Part shown: positions 16,551 through 25,498 of the stretch, in pieces
How the letters are laid out: every line of letters starts with the position of its first letter
Numbering within the stretch: position 1 is the first letter of the stretch
Assembly (NCBI GenBank): GCA_030524745.1
Contig: JAUNGC010000023.1
Coordinates: forward strand, 1-63,672
Direction of reading: 5' to 3'
Length of the DNA stretch: 63,672 nucleotides
DNA from: Eubacteriales bacterium
Lineage (GTDB): Bacteria; Bacillota; Clostridia; Lachnospirales; Lachnospiraceae
The notes under the pieces: model-generated
Seen by the model: the letters and a program-made list of their open reading frames with translations, nothing else
Databases searched by the model: none
What the model was told of the DNA's origin: nothing
Made by a program: the position numbers and the translations under genes

Positions 16551-18480
16551 GAGTCTGTTCATCCGGGTGTTGAATATGAGCCTGACGGCCTGTGTTGTGA
16601 TCGTAGCGGTACTTCTGGTGCGCATTTTGCTGCGGAAAGCGCCCAGGATATTTTCCTATGCATTGTGGGCTGTGGTGCTGTTTCGGCTGCTTTGCCCGGT
16701 TTCTTTTTCGGCGGACTTTTCCCTGCTTGGAGCGGCAAAGTCCGTAGAGGTGGATCGGGGGCGGATGGAATACATCCCGGATAACATTGCCGTCATGCCG
16801 GAGCCGGCCGTGAACCTGCCATTTCCGGCGATGGGGGAAGCGGTCAACGCCGTGCTGCCGCAGGGAAAAGAAGAAGCTTCGGTCAATCCGATGGGTATCG
16901 CAGTGGCGGTGGGCGCAGGAATCTGGCTGATTGGGATGCTGGTGGTGGGCGGTTACGGCATTGTCACGCTGATTCTTTTGAAAAGGAAACTGAAATCCGC
17001 GGTCCGTCAGGAAGAGAATATCTATATCACTCCAAATATGATTACGCCCTTTGTGCTGGGCATATTTTGCCCCAGAATATATCTGCCTTCCATGCTGCGG
17101 GAAGAAGAAAAGGAATATATTTTGCTGCACGAACGAATCCATATCAGACGGGGAGATCATGTGATCCGGGTTGCCGCTTACCTGGCGTTGTGCCTGCATT
17201 GGTTTAATCCGCTTGTGTGGGCCGCTTTTCTCATAAGCGGACGGGATATGGAAATGTCCTGTGATGAGGCTGTCATCAGAAAGCTTGGGTATGGTGTGAA
17301 AAAAGAGTATTCCACGTCGCTTTTAACGCTGGCCACCGGGAGAAAGGGGATAAGCGGCGTTCCGCTGGCGTTCGGGGAAGGCAATACCGGCAGCAGGATC
17401 AAAAATGTTCTGCATTATAAAAAGCCCGCTGTCCGGGCAATGCTTGCAGCTATAGCGCTCTGCGCAGCGGCGGCCGCTGTGCTTAGCGCAAATCCATCTA
17501 CGCAAAAGGAGGAAGATGCGGTGACAGCCCCGGAGGGAACGGAGGAGTATCGGACTGATTACGGCGCTTTCAAAGAGGAACCGCAGGAAGTTCCCGCTTC
17601 CAGAACGGATACTTATGAGGTGAGCGTCCGGTCGGTTTCCAGAAGCGCACGCGCCATTGACCGTTATGTCCGGCCGGATAACATGGAGATCGGAGAAGAG
17701 GGAGAACCGTTGTTTTTCGCAGAGGACTGCGCATTTACCGTAAACTATGAAATGGCGGGCGTCGGATATGAAGAGGTTTCCTTCGATGTTTTTGCGGATC
17801 TGATTGCCGCGTGCGCTCCCGATCTGAACAAGCCGTGCATGCTCACTTTCCGGGATGGCCTGGTTGTAAAAGCGGATCTGGAAAGCGCCTATGTGAATTA
17901 TGGAATTTCTTTCCGCGAGGTGAGCGGAAATTATGAATATGAGGAGTTTGTGGAAACGGGCATGGAGGAAACCATAAAAGACGGTTATACCCTTGTCAGA
18001 ACGGAAGAACTGGACCTGTCTGACCGCACTGGGCTGGAGACCGCAGAGGTATATATAAGAAGAAACGCCGACGATTGGGTCAACGGCGGGTATGTGCTGT
18101 TTCGGAACGCCGAAGGGAATCTGATCTGGACGGAGAGCGCTTTTACAGCCAGAGCGGGCTGGCAAAACATTTACTTCGGGGAAAGGGACGGAACTAACTA
18201 TATTTTGAAGGCGCATATTGAGGACAGAGAGGAGTATGGGGAATATGCCTATGAGGTATTTCGGCTTGACGGCGAAGGCGGCGCCGATCAGATTGCAGGA
18301 TCGGCTTTTGAATGGGGCGGCGCCTACGAATACGACGATGCTCTGTTTCAGGAATGGGCGTCCGGCATGGAATATTATCTGGAAAACAGCTATCTCGTGC
18401 TGAGCACGCAGGATGGCGCGATCCGCACGGAGAAAATTTCGGAAGCCGGCCGGTATCGTTATGAGACGCTGAAACGCTGA
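16543..18480 (+). CDS. BlaR1/MecR1-like M56 membrane metallopeptidase sensor
   Basis: The start at 16543 has AGGAGG upstream and lies inside the end of the repressor gene. The 645-residue product has membrane helices in residues 1-60 and 120-150, then a cytoplasmic M56 zinc peptidase domain with HERIH at about residue 196 and a later GRDMEMSCDEAV block carrying the third ligand. Another helix lies near residues 305-325, and an extracellular region of about 320 residues follows. That region does not show the SxxK and KTG motifs of a penicillin-binding sensor, so the signal is probably not a beta-lactam. It should cleave the BlaI-like repressor on induction. Confidence 0.88.
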   Translation: MLESLFIRVLNMSLTACVVIVAVLLVRILLRKAPRIFSYALWAVVLFRLLCPVSFSADFSLLGAAKSVEVDRGRMEYIPDNIAVMPEPAVNLPFPAMGEAVNAVLPQGKEEASVNPMGIAVAVGAGIWLIGMLVVGGYGIVTLILLKRKLKSAVRQEENIYITPNMITPFVLGIFCPRIYLPSMLREEEKEYILLHERIHIRRGDHVIRVAAYLALCLHWFNPLVWAAFLISGRDMEMSCDEAVIRKLGYGVKKEYSTSLLTLATGRKGISGVPLAFGEGNTGSRIKNVLHYKKPAVRAMLAAIALCAAAAAVLSANPSTQKEEDAVTAPEGTEEYRTDYGAFKEEPQEVPASRTDTYEVSVRSVSRSARAIDRYVRPDNMEIGEEGEPLFFAEDCAFTVNYEMAGVGYEEVSFDVFADLIAACAPDLNKPCMLTFRDGLVVKADLESAYVNYGISFREVSGNYEYEEFVETGMEETIKDGYTLVRTEELDLSDRTGLETAEVYIRRNADDWVNGGYVLFRNAEGNLIWTESAFTARAGWQNIYFGERDGTNYILKAHIEDREEYGEYAYEVFRLDGEGGADQIAGSAFEWGGAYEYDDALFQEWASGMEYYLENSYLVLSTQDGAIRTEKISEAGRYRYETLKR

Positions 18481-18492
18481 ATTTGAAAACAG

Positions 18493-18536
18493 GACCCTGA
18501 ATTCTTGGAAAAAATCTGAGATTCAGGGTCTTTTTT
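18493..18536 (+). terminator. Intrinsic terminator after the BlaR1-like gene
   Basis: GACCCTGAAT (18493-18502) pairs with ATTCAGGGTC (18521-18530), followed by six T residues. Confidence 0.93.
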
Positions 18537-18564
18537 GCGCAGACGCAGAATCCGCAATTAATAC

Positions 18565-18593
18565 TTGACAAATCTATGCCGCTTGCGTAGAAT
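18565..18593 (+). promoter_or_regulatory. Promoter of the fatty-acid synthesis operon
   Basis: TTGACA (18565-18570) and TAGAAT (18588-18593) are separated by 17 bases. It lies about 120 bases before acpP and directly after the preceding terminator. Confidence 0.85.
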
Positions 18594-18606
18594 ATGCTTA
18601 AAATAT

Positions 18607-18630
18607 TTTAGTTAAAAATATTTAAATAAA
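18607..18630. promoter_or_regulatory. Candidate FabT/MarR operator
   Basis: TTTAGTTAAA, four bases, TTTAAATAAA: ten-base arms that are inverted repeats with one mismatch, just downstream of the -10 box. A MarR gene ends the operon, and the half-site TTTATTTAA also sits directly after that gene's own -10 box at 28004-28012. The link is inference. Confidence 0.55.
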
Positions 18631-18713
18631 ATAATTTAATAAAAACAGTGGGAGACCAAAGAGTATGGGAACCATTGTGAGAAGGCACAAAAAGTATAAG
18701 GAGAGTCGGAAAA

Positions 18714-18944
18714 ATGGAATTTGAAAAAGTGAGAGATATGGTCGTGGAAATTTTGGGATGTGATGCAGAGCGTGTGACGATGGCGGCATCCTTGAAGGAT
18801 GATCTGGGAGCGGATTCTTTGGACAGCGTGGAACTGGTCATGGCGCTGGAAGAGGCCTTTGATATTTCTATGGAAGAGGAAAAGCTGGCAGAGTTTAAAA
18901 CGGTAGGCGATATCGTGAATTATCTGACCGAACACCGGAACTGA
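18714..18944 (+). CDS. acpP: Acyl carrier protein
   Basis: The 76-residue acidic protein has the 4'-phosphopantetheine attachment serine at residue 35 in the motif GADSLDSVEL. The length and helical pattern are those of fatty-acid ACPs. AAGGAGAG precedes the ATG. It is first in the acc/fab operon and carries the growing acyl chain between the enzymes encoded downstream. The next gene follows within 15 bases. Confidence 0.97.
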   Translation: MEFEKVRDMVVEILGCDAERVTMAASLKDDLGADSLDSVELVMALEEAFDISMEEEKLAEFKTVGDIVNYLTEHRN

Positions 18945-18958
18945 GGGAAGGGGTTCTT

Positions 18959-19387
18959 ATGACAAATCAGGAGATTTTTGAACTGATTGACCGTTTTGAA
19001 CGCAGCGGACTCGGAAAAATGAAGCTGTCTCTTCCGGATTTCAAACTGGAACTGTCCAGAAGCGCTGTAGCGCCGAAACGGGCGGCGGATGCCAAAGAAA
19101 AGGATGCGGAAAACCGGAAAGAAGAAGCAGAGCCTGAAGGGAAAGCAGGACTTTTTGTCACCGCGCCCATGGTGGGAACTTATTATGCGGCTCCGGCGCC
19201 CGGACAGTCTCCCTTTGTGCTGCCCGGCGACAGGGTTTATCAGGGACAGACCGTATGTATGATGGAGGCTATGAAAATGGTCAGCGAGATCCCCGCGCCC
19301 TGCGACTGCATCATTGAAGAGATTCTCAAGGCGGACGGCGATCTGGCAGCCTTTGGAGAACCGCTTTTGAGGTATCAGCCATGCTGA
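18959..19387 (+). CDS. accB: Biotin carboxyl carrier protein of acetyl-CoA carboxylase
   Basis: The 142-residue product has an N-terminal helical region (about 1-35), a charged Ala/Lys/Glu linker (about 37-62) and a C-terminal biotinyl domain. The biotin-accepting Lys106 lies in the EAMKM motif. The start has GAAGGGG upstream. The last seven bases overlap the accC start, so translation is probably coupled. It carries CO2 from AccC to the AccAD transferase for malonyl-CoA synthesis. Confidence 0.96.
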   Translation: MTNQEIFELIDRFERSGLGKMKLSLPDFKLELSRSAVAPKRAADAKEKDAENRKEEAEPEGKAGLFVTAPMVGTYYAAPAPGQSPFVLPGDRVYQGQTVCMMEAMKMVSEIPAPCDCIIEEILKADGDLAAFGEPLLRYQPC

Positions 19388-20784
19388 AGCGGGTTCTGAT
19401 TGCAAACAGAGGCGAGATCGCGCTGCGGATTCTGCGGGCCTGCCGGGAAATGGGGATCGATACGGTGGCGGTTTACTCCGATGCGGATGCGGAAAGTCTG
19501 CCGGTACAGCTTGCAGGACGCGCGGTGTGCATCGGTCCGGCCAAAGCGGCTGACAGCTACCTGAATCAGAATGCAATCCTGACGGCGGCAAAGGCGACCG
19601 GCTGCGACGGCATTCATCCCGGTTATGGTTTTTTATCGGAAAATGCGGATTTCGCTGACACCTGTGCGAAAGAAGGGCTGATCTTCATCGGTCCTTCGGG
19701 TAGCGCGATCCGAAAGGCGGGGGCAAAGTCCGCCGCCAGAAGTCTGATGCGCGCGGCCAACGTTCCCGTAACGCCCGGTTCCGACGGACCGGTCAGGACG
19801 GTGGAGGATGCGTTGGCGGCGGCAAAGCAGGCGGGCTATCCGGTTTTGCTGAAGGCGTCGGCGGGCGGCGGCGGAAGAGGGATCCGGCGCTGTGACAGCG
19901 CGGAAGAACTGCCCGCCGCTTATGCGGAAGCGAAAACGGAAGCGATGGCCTGTTTTGGAAATGATGAAATGTATCTGGAAAAGCTGGTGCTGCGGCCCCG
20001 CCACATCGAAGTGCAGGTGCTGGCAGACCGCTTTGGACATGTGATCTATCTGGGAGACCGGGACTGCTCTATACAGCGCAGAAATCAGAAGCTGATCGAG
20101 GAAGCGCCGGCCTGGAATTTATCCGACAGCCTGCGCAAAAGGATGGGAGAAGCGGCGGTGCGGGCGGCAAAAGCCGTGGGCTATGAGAATGCGGGCACGG
20201 TGGAATTTCTGGTGGACAGTGCGGGGGAGCATTTCTATTTCATGGAAATGAATACCCGGATTCAGGTGGAACATGGCATTACGGAACTGGTAACGGGGGT
20301 GGATCTGGTAAAGGAACAACTCCGCATTGCGTCGGGGCTGGCGCTGGAGAAAACCCAGGAAGAAATCAGTCTGTCAGGCCATGCGGTGGAATGCAGGATC
20401 AATGCGGAAAATCCAGCCCAGAATTTTTGCTCCAGTCCGGGGACTGTGGAGTTTCTGCATTTTCCCAGCGGCATGGGCGTTCGGGTGGACTCCTGCCTGT
20501 ACAACGGCTGCACCCTTTCCCCCTATTATGATTCGCTGGCGGCTAAGGTGATGGCGCATGCGCCCACGCGTCTGGAAGCCATCCGGAAAATGCGCCGGTG
20601 TCTGGAAGAATTTACGATAGAAGGAATTACCACAAACGCAGAACTGGCGTATCAGATTTTGCACCATCCGGCATTTGTGCGGGGAAACGCGACAACGGTA
20701 TTTCTGGAAGAACAACTTACCGCGCTGCTGGATTTTTCCAGAAAAGCGGATGACTTCGATCTGTCGGGAGGCGCGGACGTATGA
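19381..20784 (+). CDS. accC: Biotin carboxylase subunit of acetyl-CoA carboxylase
   Basis: The 467-residue product has the biotin carboxylase order: N-terminal [23 protein letters not shown], the ATP-grasp glycine loop [12 protein letters not shown], the YLEK and [10 protein letters not shown] blocks, then [18 protein letters not shown] with catalytic residues. The length is a little above the usual 445-450 because of a C-terminal tail. It carboxylates the biotin on AccB using ATP and bicarbonate. It overlaps accB by seven bases and accD by four (ATGA). Confidence 0.96.
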   Translation: MLKRVLIANRGEIALRILRACREMGIDTVAVYSDADAESLPVQLAGRAVCIGPAKAADSYLNQNAILTAAKATGCDGIHPGYGFLSENADFADTCAKEGLIFIGPSGSAIRKAGAKSAARSLMRAANVPVTPGSDGPVRTVEDALAAAKQAGYPVLLKASAGGGGRGIRRCDSAEELPAAYAEAKTEAMACFGNDEMYLEKLVLRPRHIEVQVLADRFGHVIYLGDRDCSIQRRNQKLIEEAPAWNLSDSLRKRMGEAAVRAAKAVGYENAGTVEFLVDSAGEHFYFMEMNTRIQVEHGITELVTGVDLVKEQLRIASGLALEKTQEEISLSGHAVECRINAENPAQNFCSSPGTVEFLHFPSGMGVRVDSCLYNGCTLSPYYDSLAAKVMAHAPTRLEAIRKMRRCLEEFTIEGITTNAELAYQILHHPAFVRGNATTVFLEEQLTALLDFSRKADDFDLSGGADV

Positions 20785-21623
20785 ATCTGATTTTTGCAAG
20801 ACGCCGTGCGAGAATTCTGGCGATGAAGGCGGTACGGGAAAAAAGCGCGGTCAAAGAAAAATATATTGTCTGTCCGGGATGTGAGCAGGAGTGCGAACGG
20901 AGGCTGGTCATTCAGGGGATGTATGTGTGTCCGAAATGCGGGTATCATTTTCCGTTTGGCGCCTATAATCGGCTGAAGGCCGTTCTGGATCAGGGGTCCT
21001 TGCGGGAACTCGATGAAAAACTGACGGCGGCCGATCCGCTGCGCTTTCCGGGCTACTGGGAAAAACTGGAAAGCGCCCAAAAGAAGACCGGGCTGACAGA
21101 GGCGGCGGTAACCGCGGTGGGGACAATCGGCGGCTGCAGGTGCGTGGTAGGCGTGATGGACAGCCGCTTTATGATGGGCAGTATGAGCGCCGCAGTCGGG
21201 GAAAAAATTGCGCGGGCGATTGAATATGCCGCGAATAAGAAGCTGCCGCTGATTCTGTTTTGCGCCAGCGGCGGCGCGCGCATGCAGGAAGGGATTCTGT
21301 CCCTGATGCAGATGGCGAAGACCAGCGCGGCGCTGGCCCGTTTTTCCGAAAAAGGGCTTTTGTACATATCCGTACTGACCGATCCCACAACGGGCGGCGT
21401 GACGGCCAGCTTCGCTTCCCTTGGAGATATCATATTGGCGGAGCCGGGAGCGTTGATCGGCTTTGCGGGGCCGCGGGTCATTCAGCAGACCATAGGGGAA
21501 ACGCTGCCGGAGGGATTTCAGCGGGCGGAATTTTTAGAAGAGCACGGATTTGTGGATGCGGTGGTGCCCAGAACGAAGATGAAAGAAACGCTCCTCCGGC
21601 TGCTTTTGCTGCACGAGAAGTGA
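20781..21623 (+). CDS. accD: Acetyl-CoA carboxylase carboxyltransferase beta subunit
   Basis: The 280-residue product has the N-terminal four-cysteine zinc finger (CPGCEQEC then CPKCG, about residues 32-55), then the crotonase-like carboxyltransferase core with [12 protein letters not shown] and [13 protein letters not shown]. The first cysteine pair is somewhat unusual, since EQEC adds an extra Cys. The start overlaps the accC stop in ATGA. With AccA it transfers the carboxyl group from biotin to acetyl-CoA. Confidence 0.95.
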   Translation: MNLIFARRRARILAMKAVREKSAVKEKYIVCPGCEQECERRLVIQGMYVCPKCGYHFPFGAYNRLKAVLDQGSLRELDEKLTAADPLRFPGYWEKLESAQKKTGLTEAAVTAVGTIGGCRCVVGVMDSRFMMGSMSAAVGEKIARAIEYAANKKLPLILFCASGGARMQEGILSLMQMAKTSAALARFSEKGLLYISVLTDPTTGGVTASFASLGDIILAEPGALIGFAGPRVIQQTIGETLPEGFQRAEFLEEHGFVDAVVPRTKMKETLLRLLLLHEK

Positions 21624-21633
21624 CTCGACATTG

Positions 21634-21722
21634 TCTGCGCACTGGCAATCCTCTGCACACCGGCAAACGTCTGCGCACCGGAAAACACCTGCGCGTCGGA
21701 ATTGTCTGCACACCGGCATGCG
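21634..21722. repeat. Five 17-18-bp imperfect tandem repeats between accD and accA
   Basis: Units begin at 21634, 21652, 21670, 21688 and 21705. The consensus is close to TCTGCGCACCGGCAAACR, and individual units differ at several positions. The unit is about six codons long, and in the accA frame it would read as repeated Ser-Ala-His-Arg-x-Thr. The region lies in the longest gap inside this otherwise tightly packed operon. Confidence 0.75.
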
Positions 21723-21768
21723 GTCCGCACGGCTGCGGTCCGGAATTTTGCGGGAAGGGAGAACATTT

Positions 21769-22578
21769 GTGGAAAAGGAACTGACAGCCGCGGAGAAGGT
21801 GGCCGTGGCGCGGCATCCGAAACGGCCGGATATCACGGATTATATAAACGCTCTGTTTACGGATTTTTTTGAACTGAAAGGAGACCGGCTGGACCGGGAG
21901 GATGCGGCGGTTCTGGGAGGCATTGCGCTTTATAAAAACCACCCCGTCACGGTGATCGGCACCCGGAAGGGGAAGACGCTGGAGGAAAAGCTGCGCTGCA
22001 ATTTCGGCATGCCGCAGCCGCAGGGGTATCGGAAGGCGCTGCGCCTGATGCGGCAGGCGGAAAAGTTTGGGCGTCCGGTTCTCACTTTTATTGATACTTC
22101 AGGCGCGTATCCCGGTCTGGAAGCGGAGGAAAAGGGGCAGGGAGAGGCCATAGCGCGAAACCTGATGGAAATGAGCAGGCTGAAGGTTCCCGTCATCGCG
22201 GTCATCACCGGGGAGGGCAACAGCGGCGGCGCGCTGGCTTTGGGCGTGGCGGACCGGGTGCTGATGCTGGAAAATTCGGTGTACGCGATTCTTTCTCCGG
22301 AAGGCTTTTCTTCTATTTTGTGGAAGGATGCGTCCAGAAGCCGGGAAGCCAGCGAACTGATGAAGCTGACGGCACAGGATCTCAAGGGAATGGGGATCAT
22401 CGATGAAATTATCCGGGAGCCGGAGGGCGGCGCGCATCTGGCGCCTTTGGCGGCTATACGGCAGGTGGATGAAGCGATCGGCAGGCACCTGGCGGAATTG
22501 TCAAAGGAAAAAGGAAGCCGGCTGAGCGGGATGCGATACCGGAAATTCAGGCATATGGGTGAAAATCTGTCCGGATAA
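21769..22578 (+). CDS. accA: Acetyl-CoA carboxylase carboxyltransferase alpha subunit
   Basis: The start chosen is the GTG at 21769, because GGGAAGGGAG lies just upstream and homologous proteins begin about there. A TTG at 21631 in frame would add 46 residues encoded by the tandem repeats but lacks a ribosome site. The 269-residue product has the carboxyltransferase motifs FIDTSGAYPGLEAEEKGQGEAIARNL and TGEGNSGGALALGVADRV. It is shorter than the typical 310-320-residue AccA because the N-terminal helical part is reduced, as in some Firmicutes forms. Confidence 0.93.
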   Translation: MEKELTAAEKVAVARHPKRPDITDYINALFTDFFELKGDRLDREDAAVLGGIALYKNHPVTVIGTRKGKTLEEKLRCNFGMPQPQGYRKALRLMRQAEKFGRPVLTFIDTSGAYPGLEAEEKGQGEAIARNLMEMSRLKVPVIAVITGEGNSGGALALGVADRVLMLENSVYAILSPEGFSSILWKDASRSREASELMKLTAQDLKGMGIIDEIIREPEGGAHLAPLAAIRQVDEAIGRHLAELSKEKGSRLSGMRYRKFRHMGENLSG

Positions 22579-22613
22579 ATATGCCTGCCGGGATGAAAGG
22601 GAACGAAAACGAA

Positions 22614-23552
22614 ATGAAAATAAAGGGAACAGGACATTATGTGCCGGAGAAAATCGTGACAAATGAGGATTTATCCCGTATAGTGGAAACAGACGACGCA
22701 TGGATTATCAGCCGCACAGGCATTCGCCGGCGTCATGTCTGCACTGCCGAGACCCATGGAGAACTTTGCCGGAGAGCGGCGGAAGCGGCGATTGCGGAAG
22801 CCGGGATTCTGGCGGAAGAGATCGGCGCGTGCATCGTGGCGACCGTGAGCGCCGATACCATAGTGCCTTCCGCGGCGTGCATGTTGCAGAGGGCTTTGGG
22901 ATTGCCGAACGATATTCCCTGCTTTGATCTCAATGCGGCATGTACGGGATTTCTTTCGGCGCTTCATGTGGCGGAATGCCTGTTACGTGCATCCGGACGC
23001 AGATTTGGTCTTGTAGTGGGATGCGAAGTTCTGAGCCGTGTGGTAAACTGGGAAGACAGGAACACCTGCATTCTGTTCGGGGACGGCGCGGGCGCGGCCG
23101 TGGTGGAGTGGCGGGAAGAATGGCCTTCCATCGGCGCTGTTCTGGGCTGTCGGGGGGACGACGAACTCTTACGCCTTCCCGGAGCGGGAACGAAAGAACC
23201 GCCGCTTATCGCTATGGACGGCGCAGGCGTGTTCCGGTTTGCCGTGGAGATGGTTCCGCGGTGCATGGAAGAGGTATTGCGGAAGCATGAATGCAGCGCG
23301 GATGATGTGGATTTCTTTGTGTTTCACCAGGCAAACGCCCGCATCATCGATCTGATCGTCCATAAATACCACATTCCGCAGGAGAAATATTATAAGAACA
23401 TTGCAGAATACGGAAATACTTCCGCAGCCAGCATCCCTATTGTTTTGAGCGAACTCAAAAAACAGGGGAGGATCAAAAGCGGCAGCCGGGTGCTGACAGT
23501 AGGGTTTGGCGGCGGCATGACCTGGGGCGGCGCGCTGATAGAGTTTGCATAG
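22614..23552 (+). CDS. fabH: Beta-ketoacyl-ACP synthase III
   Basis: The ATG at 22614 fits the family N-terminus (MKIKGTGHYVPEKIVTNEDL); an ATG 33 bases upstream is possible. The 312-residue enzyme has the catalytic triad Cys110 (DLNAACTGF), His239 (FVFHQANARI) and Asn269 (EYGNTSAASIP), and the C-terminal GFGGGMTWGG. It condenses acetyl-CoA or branched acyl-CoA primers with malonyl-ACP to start fatty-acid synthesis. It follows accA by 35 bases in the operon. Confidence 0.96.
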   Translation: MKIKGTGHYVPEKIVTNEDLSRIVETDDAWIISRTGIRRRHVCTAETHGELCRRAAEAAIAEAGILAEEIGACIVATVSADTIVPSAACMLQRALGLPNDIPCFDLNAACTGFLSALHVAECLLRASGRRFGLVVGCEVLSRVVNWEDRNTCILFGDGAGAAVVEWREEWPSIGAVLGCRGDDELLRLPGAGTKEPPLIAMDGAGVFRFAVEMVPRCMEEVLRKHECSADDVDFFVFHQANARIIDLIVHKYHIPQEKYYKNIAEYGNTSAASIPIVLSELKKQGRIKSGSRVLTVGFGGGMTWGGALIEFA

Positions 23553-23606
23553 TCCGGCGCTCATGCTTGGACATAGGCATAGCTGTGCGGCCAGGTAGGA
23601 GGAAAA

Positions 23607-24554
23607 ATGCAGAAATTGAACGATATTCTGGGGACAGAGTTTCCCTTTATTCAGGGCGGCATGGCCAATATTGCCACCGCCGAGTTTGCCGCGGCGTGTT
23701 CCAATGCGGGCGGGCTGGGCGTGATTGCCACCGGCGGAATTTTTGAGGCGGAGGGCCTGCGGGAACAGATCAGGCGCTGCAGAAGCCTCACCGATAAGCC
23801 CTTTGGCGTGAATCTGATGCTGATGAATCCCTGCGCGGAGGAAATGGCAAAAATAATTATAGAAGAAAAGGTTCCCGTGGTGACCACAGGAGCGGGGAAT
23901 CCCGGCAAGTATATCCGGGGATGGAAAGAAGCGGGCGTGAAGGTGCTCCCGGTGGTGGCGGCCTCTATTCTGGCAAAACGGCTGGAAAAAGAAGGGGCGG
24001 ACGCTATTATTGCGGAAGGAACCGAGTCCGGCGGACATGTGGGAGAGATGACGACCATGGCGCTGGTGCCGCAGGTGGCGGATGCCGTGAAAATTCCGGT
24101 CATCGCCGCCGGAGGGATTGCGGACGGCAGACAACTCGCAGCCGCCTTCGCGCTCGGCGCCTGCGGCGTGCAGTTGGGAACCTGCCTCCTGGTGAGCAGC
24201 GAATGCCCCATCCATGAAAATTATAAACTGGCGCTGCTTCGGGCGAAGGACAGCGACACCGTGGTTACCGGAAGGAGCGTAGGAGGCCCGGTGCGCGCGC
24301 TGAAGAACAAAATGACCCGTCATTACCTTGCACTGGAAAAACAGGGCGCAACGCTGGAAGAGTTGGAAAAGTGCACGCTGGGCGGACTGCGCCGGGCGGT
24401 GTTTGACGGCGATACGGAAACGGGAAGCGTCATGGCGGGACAGGTTGCGGGAATGCTCTGCGAAGTAAAACCTGTGAGACAGATTTTTGAGGAATTGTAT
24501 GCGGGCGGCAGGGCCGTGCTGGAAGCGTCGTGCAGGGAGTGGACAGAAGAATGA
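23607..24554 (+). CDS. fabK: Enoyl-ACP reductase II, FMN-dependent
   Basis: TAGGAGG precedes the ATG. The 315-residue TIM-barrel flavoprotein starts with PFIQGGMANIATAEFAAACSNAGGLGVI and has EGTESGGHVGE with the conserved His, then IPVIAAGGIADGRQLAAAFALGACGVQLGT for FMN phosphate binding. These are the marks of the FabK/nitronate monooxygenase family. Its place between fabH and fabD argues for FabK rather than a nitronate monooxygenase. It reduces the enoyl-ACP double bond. No FabI is encoded in this operon. Confidence 0.94.
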   Translation: MQKLNDILGTEFPFIQGGMANIATAEFAAACSNAGGLGVIATGGIFEAEGLREQIRRCRSLTDKPFGVNLMLMNPCAEEMAKIIIEEKVPVVTTGAGNPGKYIRGWKEAGVKVLPVVAASILAKRLEKEGADAIIAEGTESGGHVGEMTTMALVPQVADAVKIPVIAAGGIADGRQLAAAFALGACGVQLGTCLLVSSECPIHENYKLALLRAKDSDTVVTGRSVGGPVRALKNKMTRHYLALEKQGATLEELEKCTLGGLRRAVFDGDTETGSVMAGQVAGMLCEVKPVRQIFEELYAGGRAVLEASCREWTEE

Positions 24555-25498
24555 AGCTTGGGTTTTTGTATGCGGGACAGGGCAGCCAGCATAAGGGGAT
24601 GGGCGCGGATTTATATGAAGCCTATCCCGCGTTCCGGGCGGTTTTTGACAGGGCCCGGCTGGATTTTGACTTGAAAAAAATGTGCTTTGAGGACCCGGAC
24701 AATCTTTTGAATCAGACCCGCTATACCCAGCCCTGTATGGTGGCGTTTGCCGTCGGGCTGACCGAAGTGCTGCGGGAGAAAAAAGTGATTCCGGATGTGG
24801 CGGCGGGGCTTTCTCTGGGCGAGTATTCCGCGCTGTATGCCGCCGGTGTTTTCGACGAAGAAACCGCGATAAGGCTCGCGGCCTTTCGGGGACGGGCGAT
24901 GGAACGGGTGGCGCAGGGAACGGACAGCGCCATGATTGCGGTGCTGGGGCTGGAACGGGAGCCTTTACAGGAAGCGTGCCGGGAAGCGTCCGATCGGGGA
25001 ACGGTTGTGATTGCCAACTATAACTGCCCCGGTCAGATGGTCATTGGCGGTCAGAAGGACGCGGTTCTGTATGCGGCGCAGCTTGCGAAGAAAAAAGGCG
25101 CAAAACGCTGCATGCCGCTGAAGGTAAGCGGCCCCTTTCACACACCGTTTATGGCGCCGGCGGGAGAAGAGATGCGGGAATATTTTCAGAAGACGAAATT
25201 CGAAAAACCTGCGATCCCGGTCATATTTAACTGTCTGGGAGATGTTTGTTCCGATTACGGGAGAATTCCGGAACTGCTCGTTCGTCAGGTGCAGAGCAGC
25301 GTTTATATGGAAGACAGCATCCGGAAAATGGTTTCCACGGGAACGGAGACGATTGTGGAAATCGGACCGGGCAGTGCGCTGTCGGGATTTGTGCGGCGGA
25401 TCGCGCCGGATGTGCGGGTCGTTTCCGTGGAGACGGTTCAGGATGTGGAGGCGTTGCTTGGCAACGTCAATACGCCGGGGAAAGGAAAACAGGAATGA
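24551..25498 (+). CDS. fabD: Malonyl-CoA:ACP transacylase
   Basis: The ATG at 24551 overlaps the fabK stop (ATGA). The 315-residue product has the acyltransferase core: FLYAGQGSQHKGMG at the N-terminus, the nucleophile Ser88 in GLSLGEYSAL, RGRAME with the carboxylate-binding Arg, and His197 in KVSGPFHTPFM. It moves malonyl groups from CoA to ACP for chain extension. Its stop in turn overlaps the fabG start. Confidence 0.96.
   Translation: MKLGFLYAGQGSQHKGMGADLYEAYPAFRAVFDRARLDFDLKKMCFEDPDNLLNQTRYTQPCMVAFAVGLTEVLREKKVIPDVAAGLSLGEYSALYAAGVFDEETAIRLAAFRGRAMERVAQGTDSAMIAVLGLEREPLQEACREASDRGTVVIANYNCPGQMVIGGQKDAVLYAAQLAKKKGAKRCMPLKVSGPFHTPFMAPAGEEMREYFQKTKFEKPAIPVIFNCLGDVCSDYGRIPELLVRQVQSSVYMEDSIRKMVSTGTETIVEIGPGSALSGFVRRIAPDVRVVSVETVQDVEALLGNVNTPGKGKQE

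Noticed and set aside
21634-21722. CRISPR-like repeats between accD and accA
   Set aside because: Units are directly adjacent without spacers, short and diverged, and no cas genes are near.
23169-24323. Long minus-strand open frame (384 codons) across fabH and fabK
   Set aside because: It lies opposite two clearly functional genes, has low-complexity His/Arg/Pro-rich content, no ribosome site and no family pattern. It is a by-product of GC-rich codon use.
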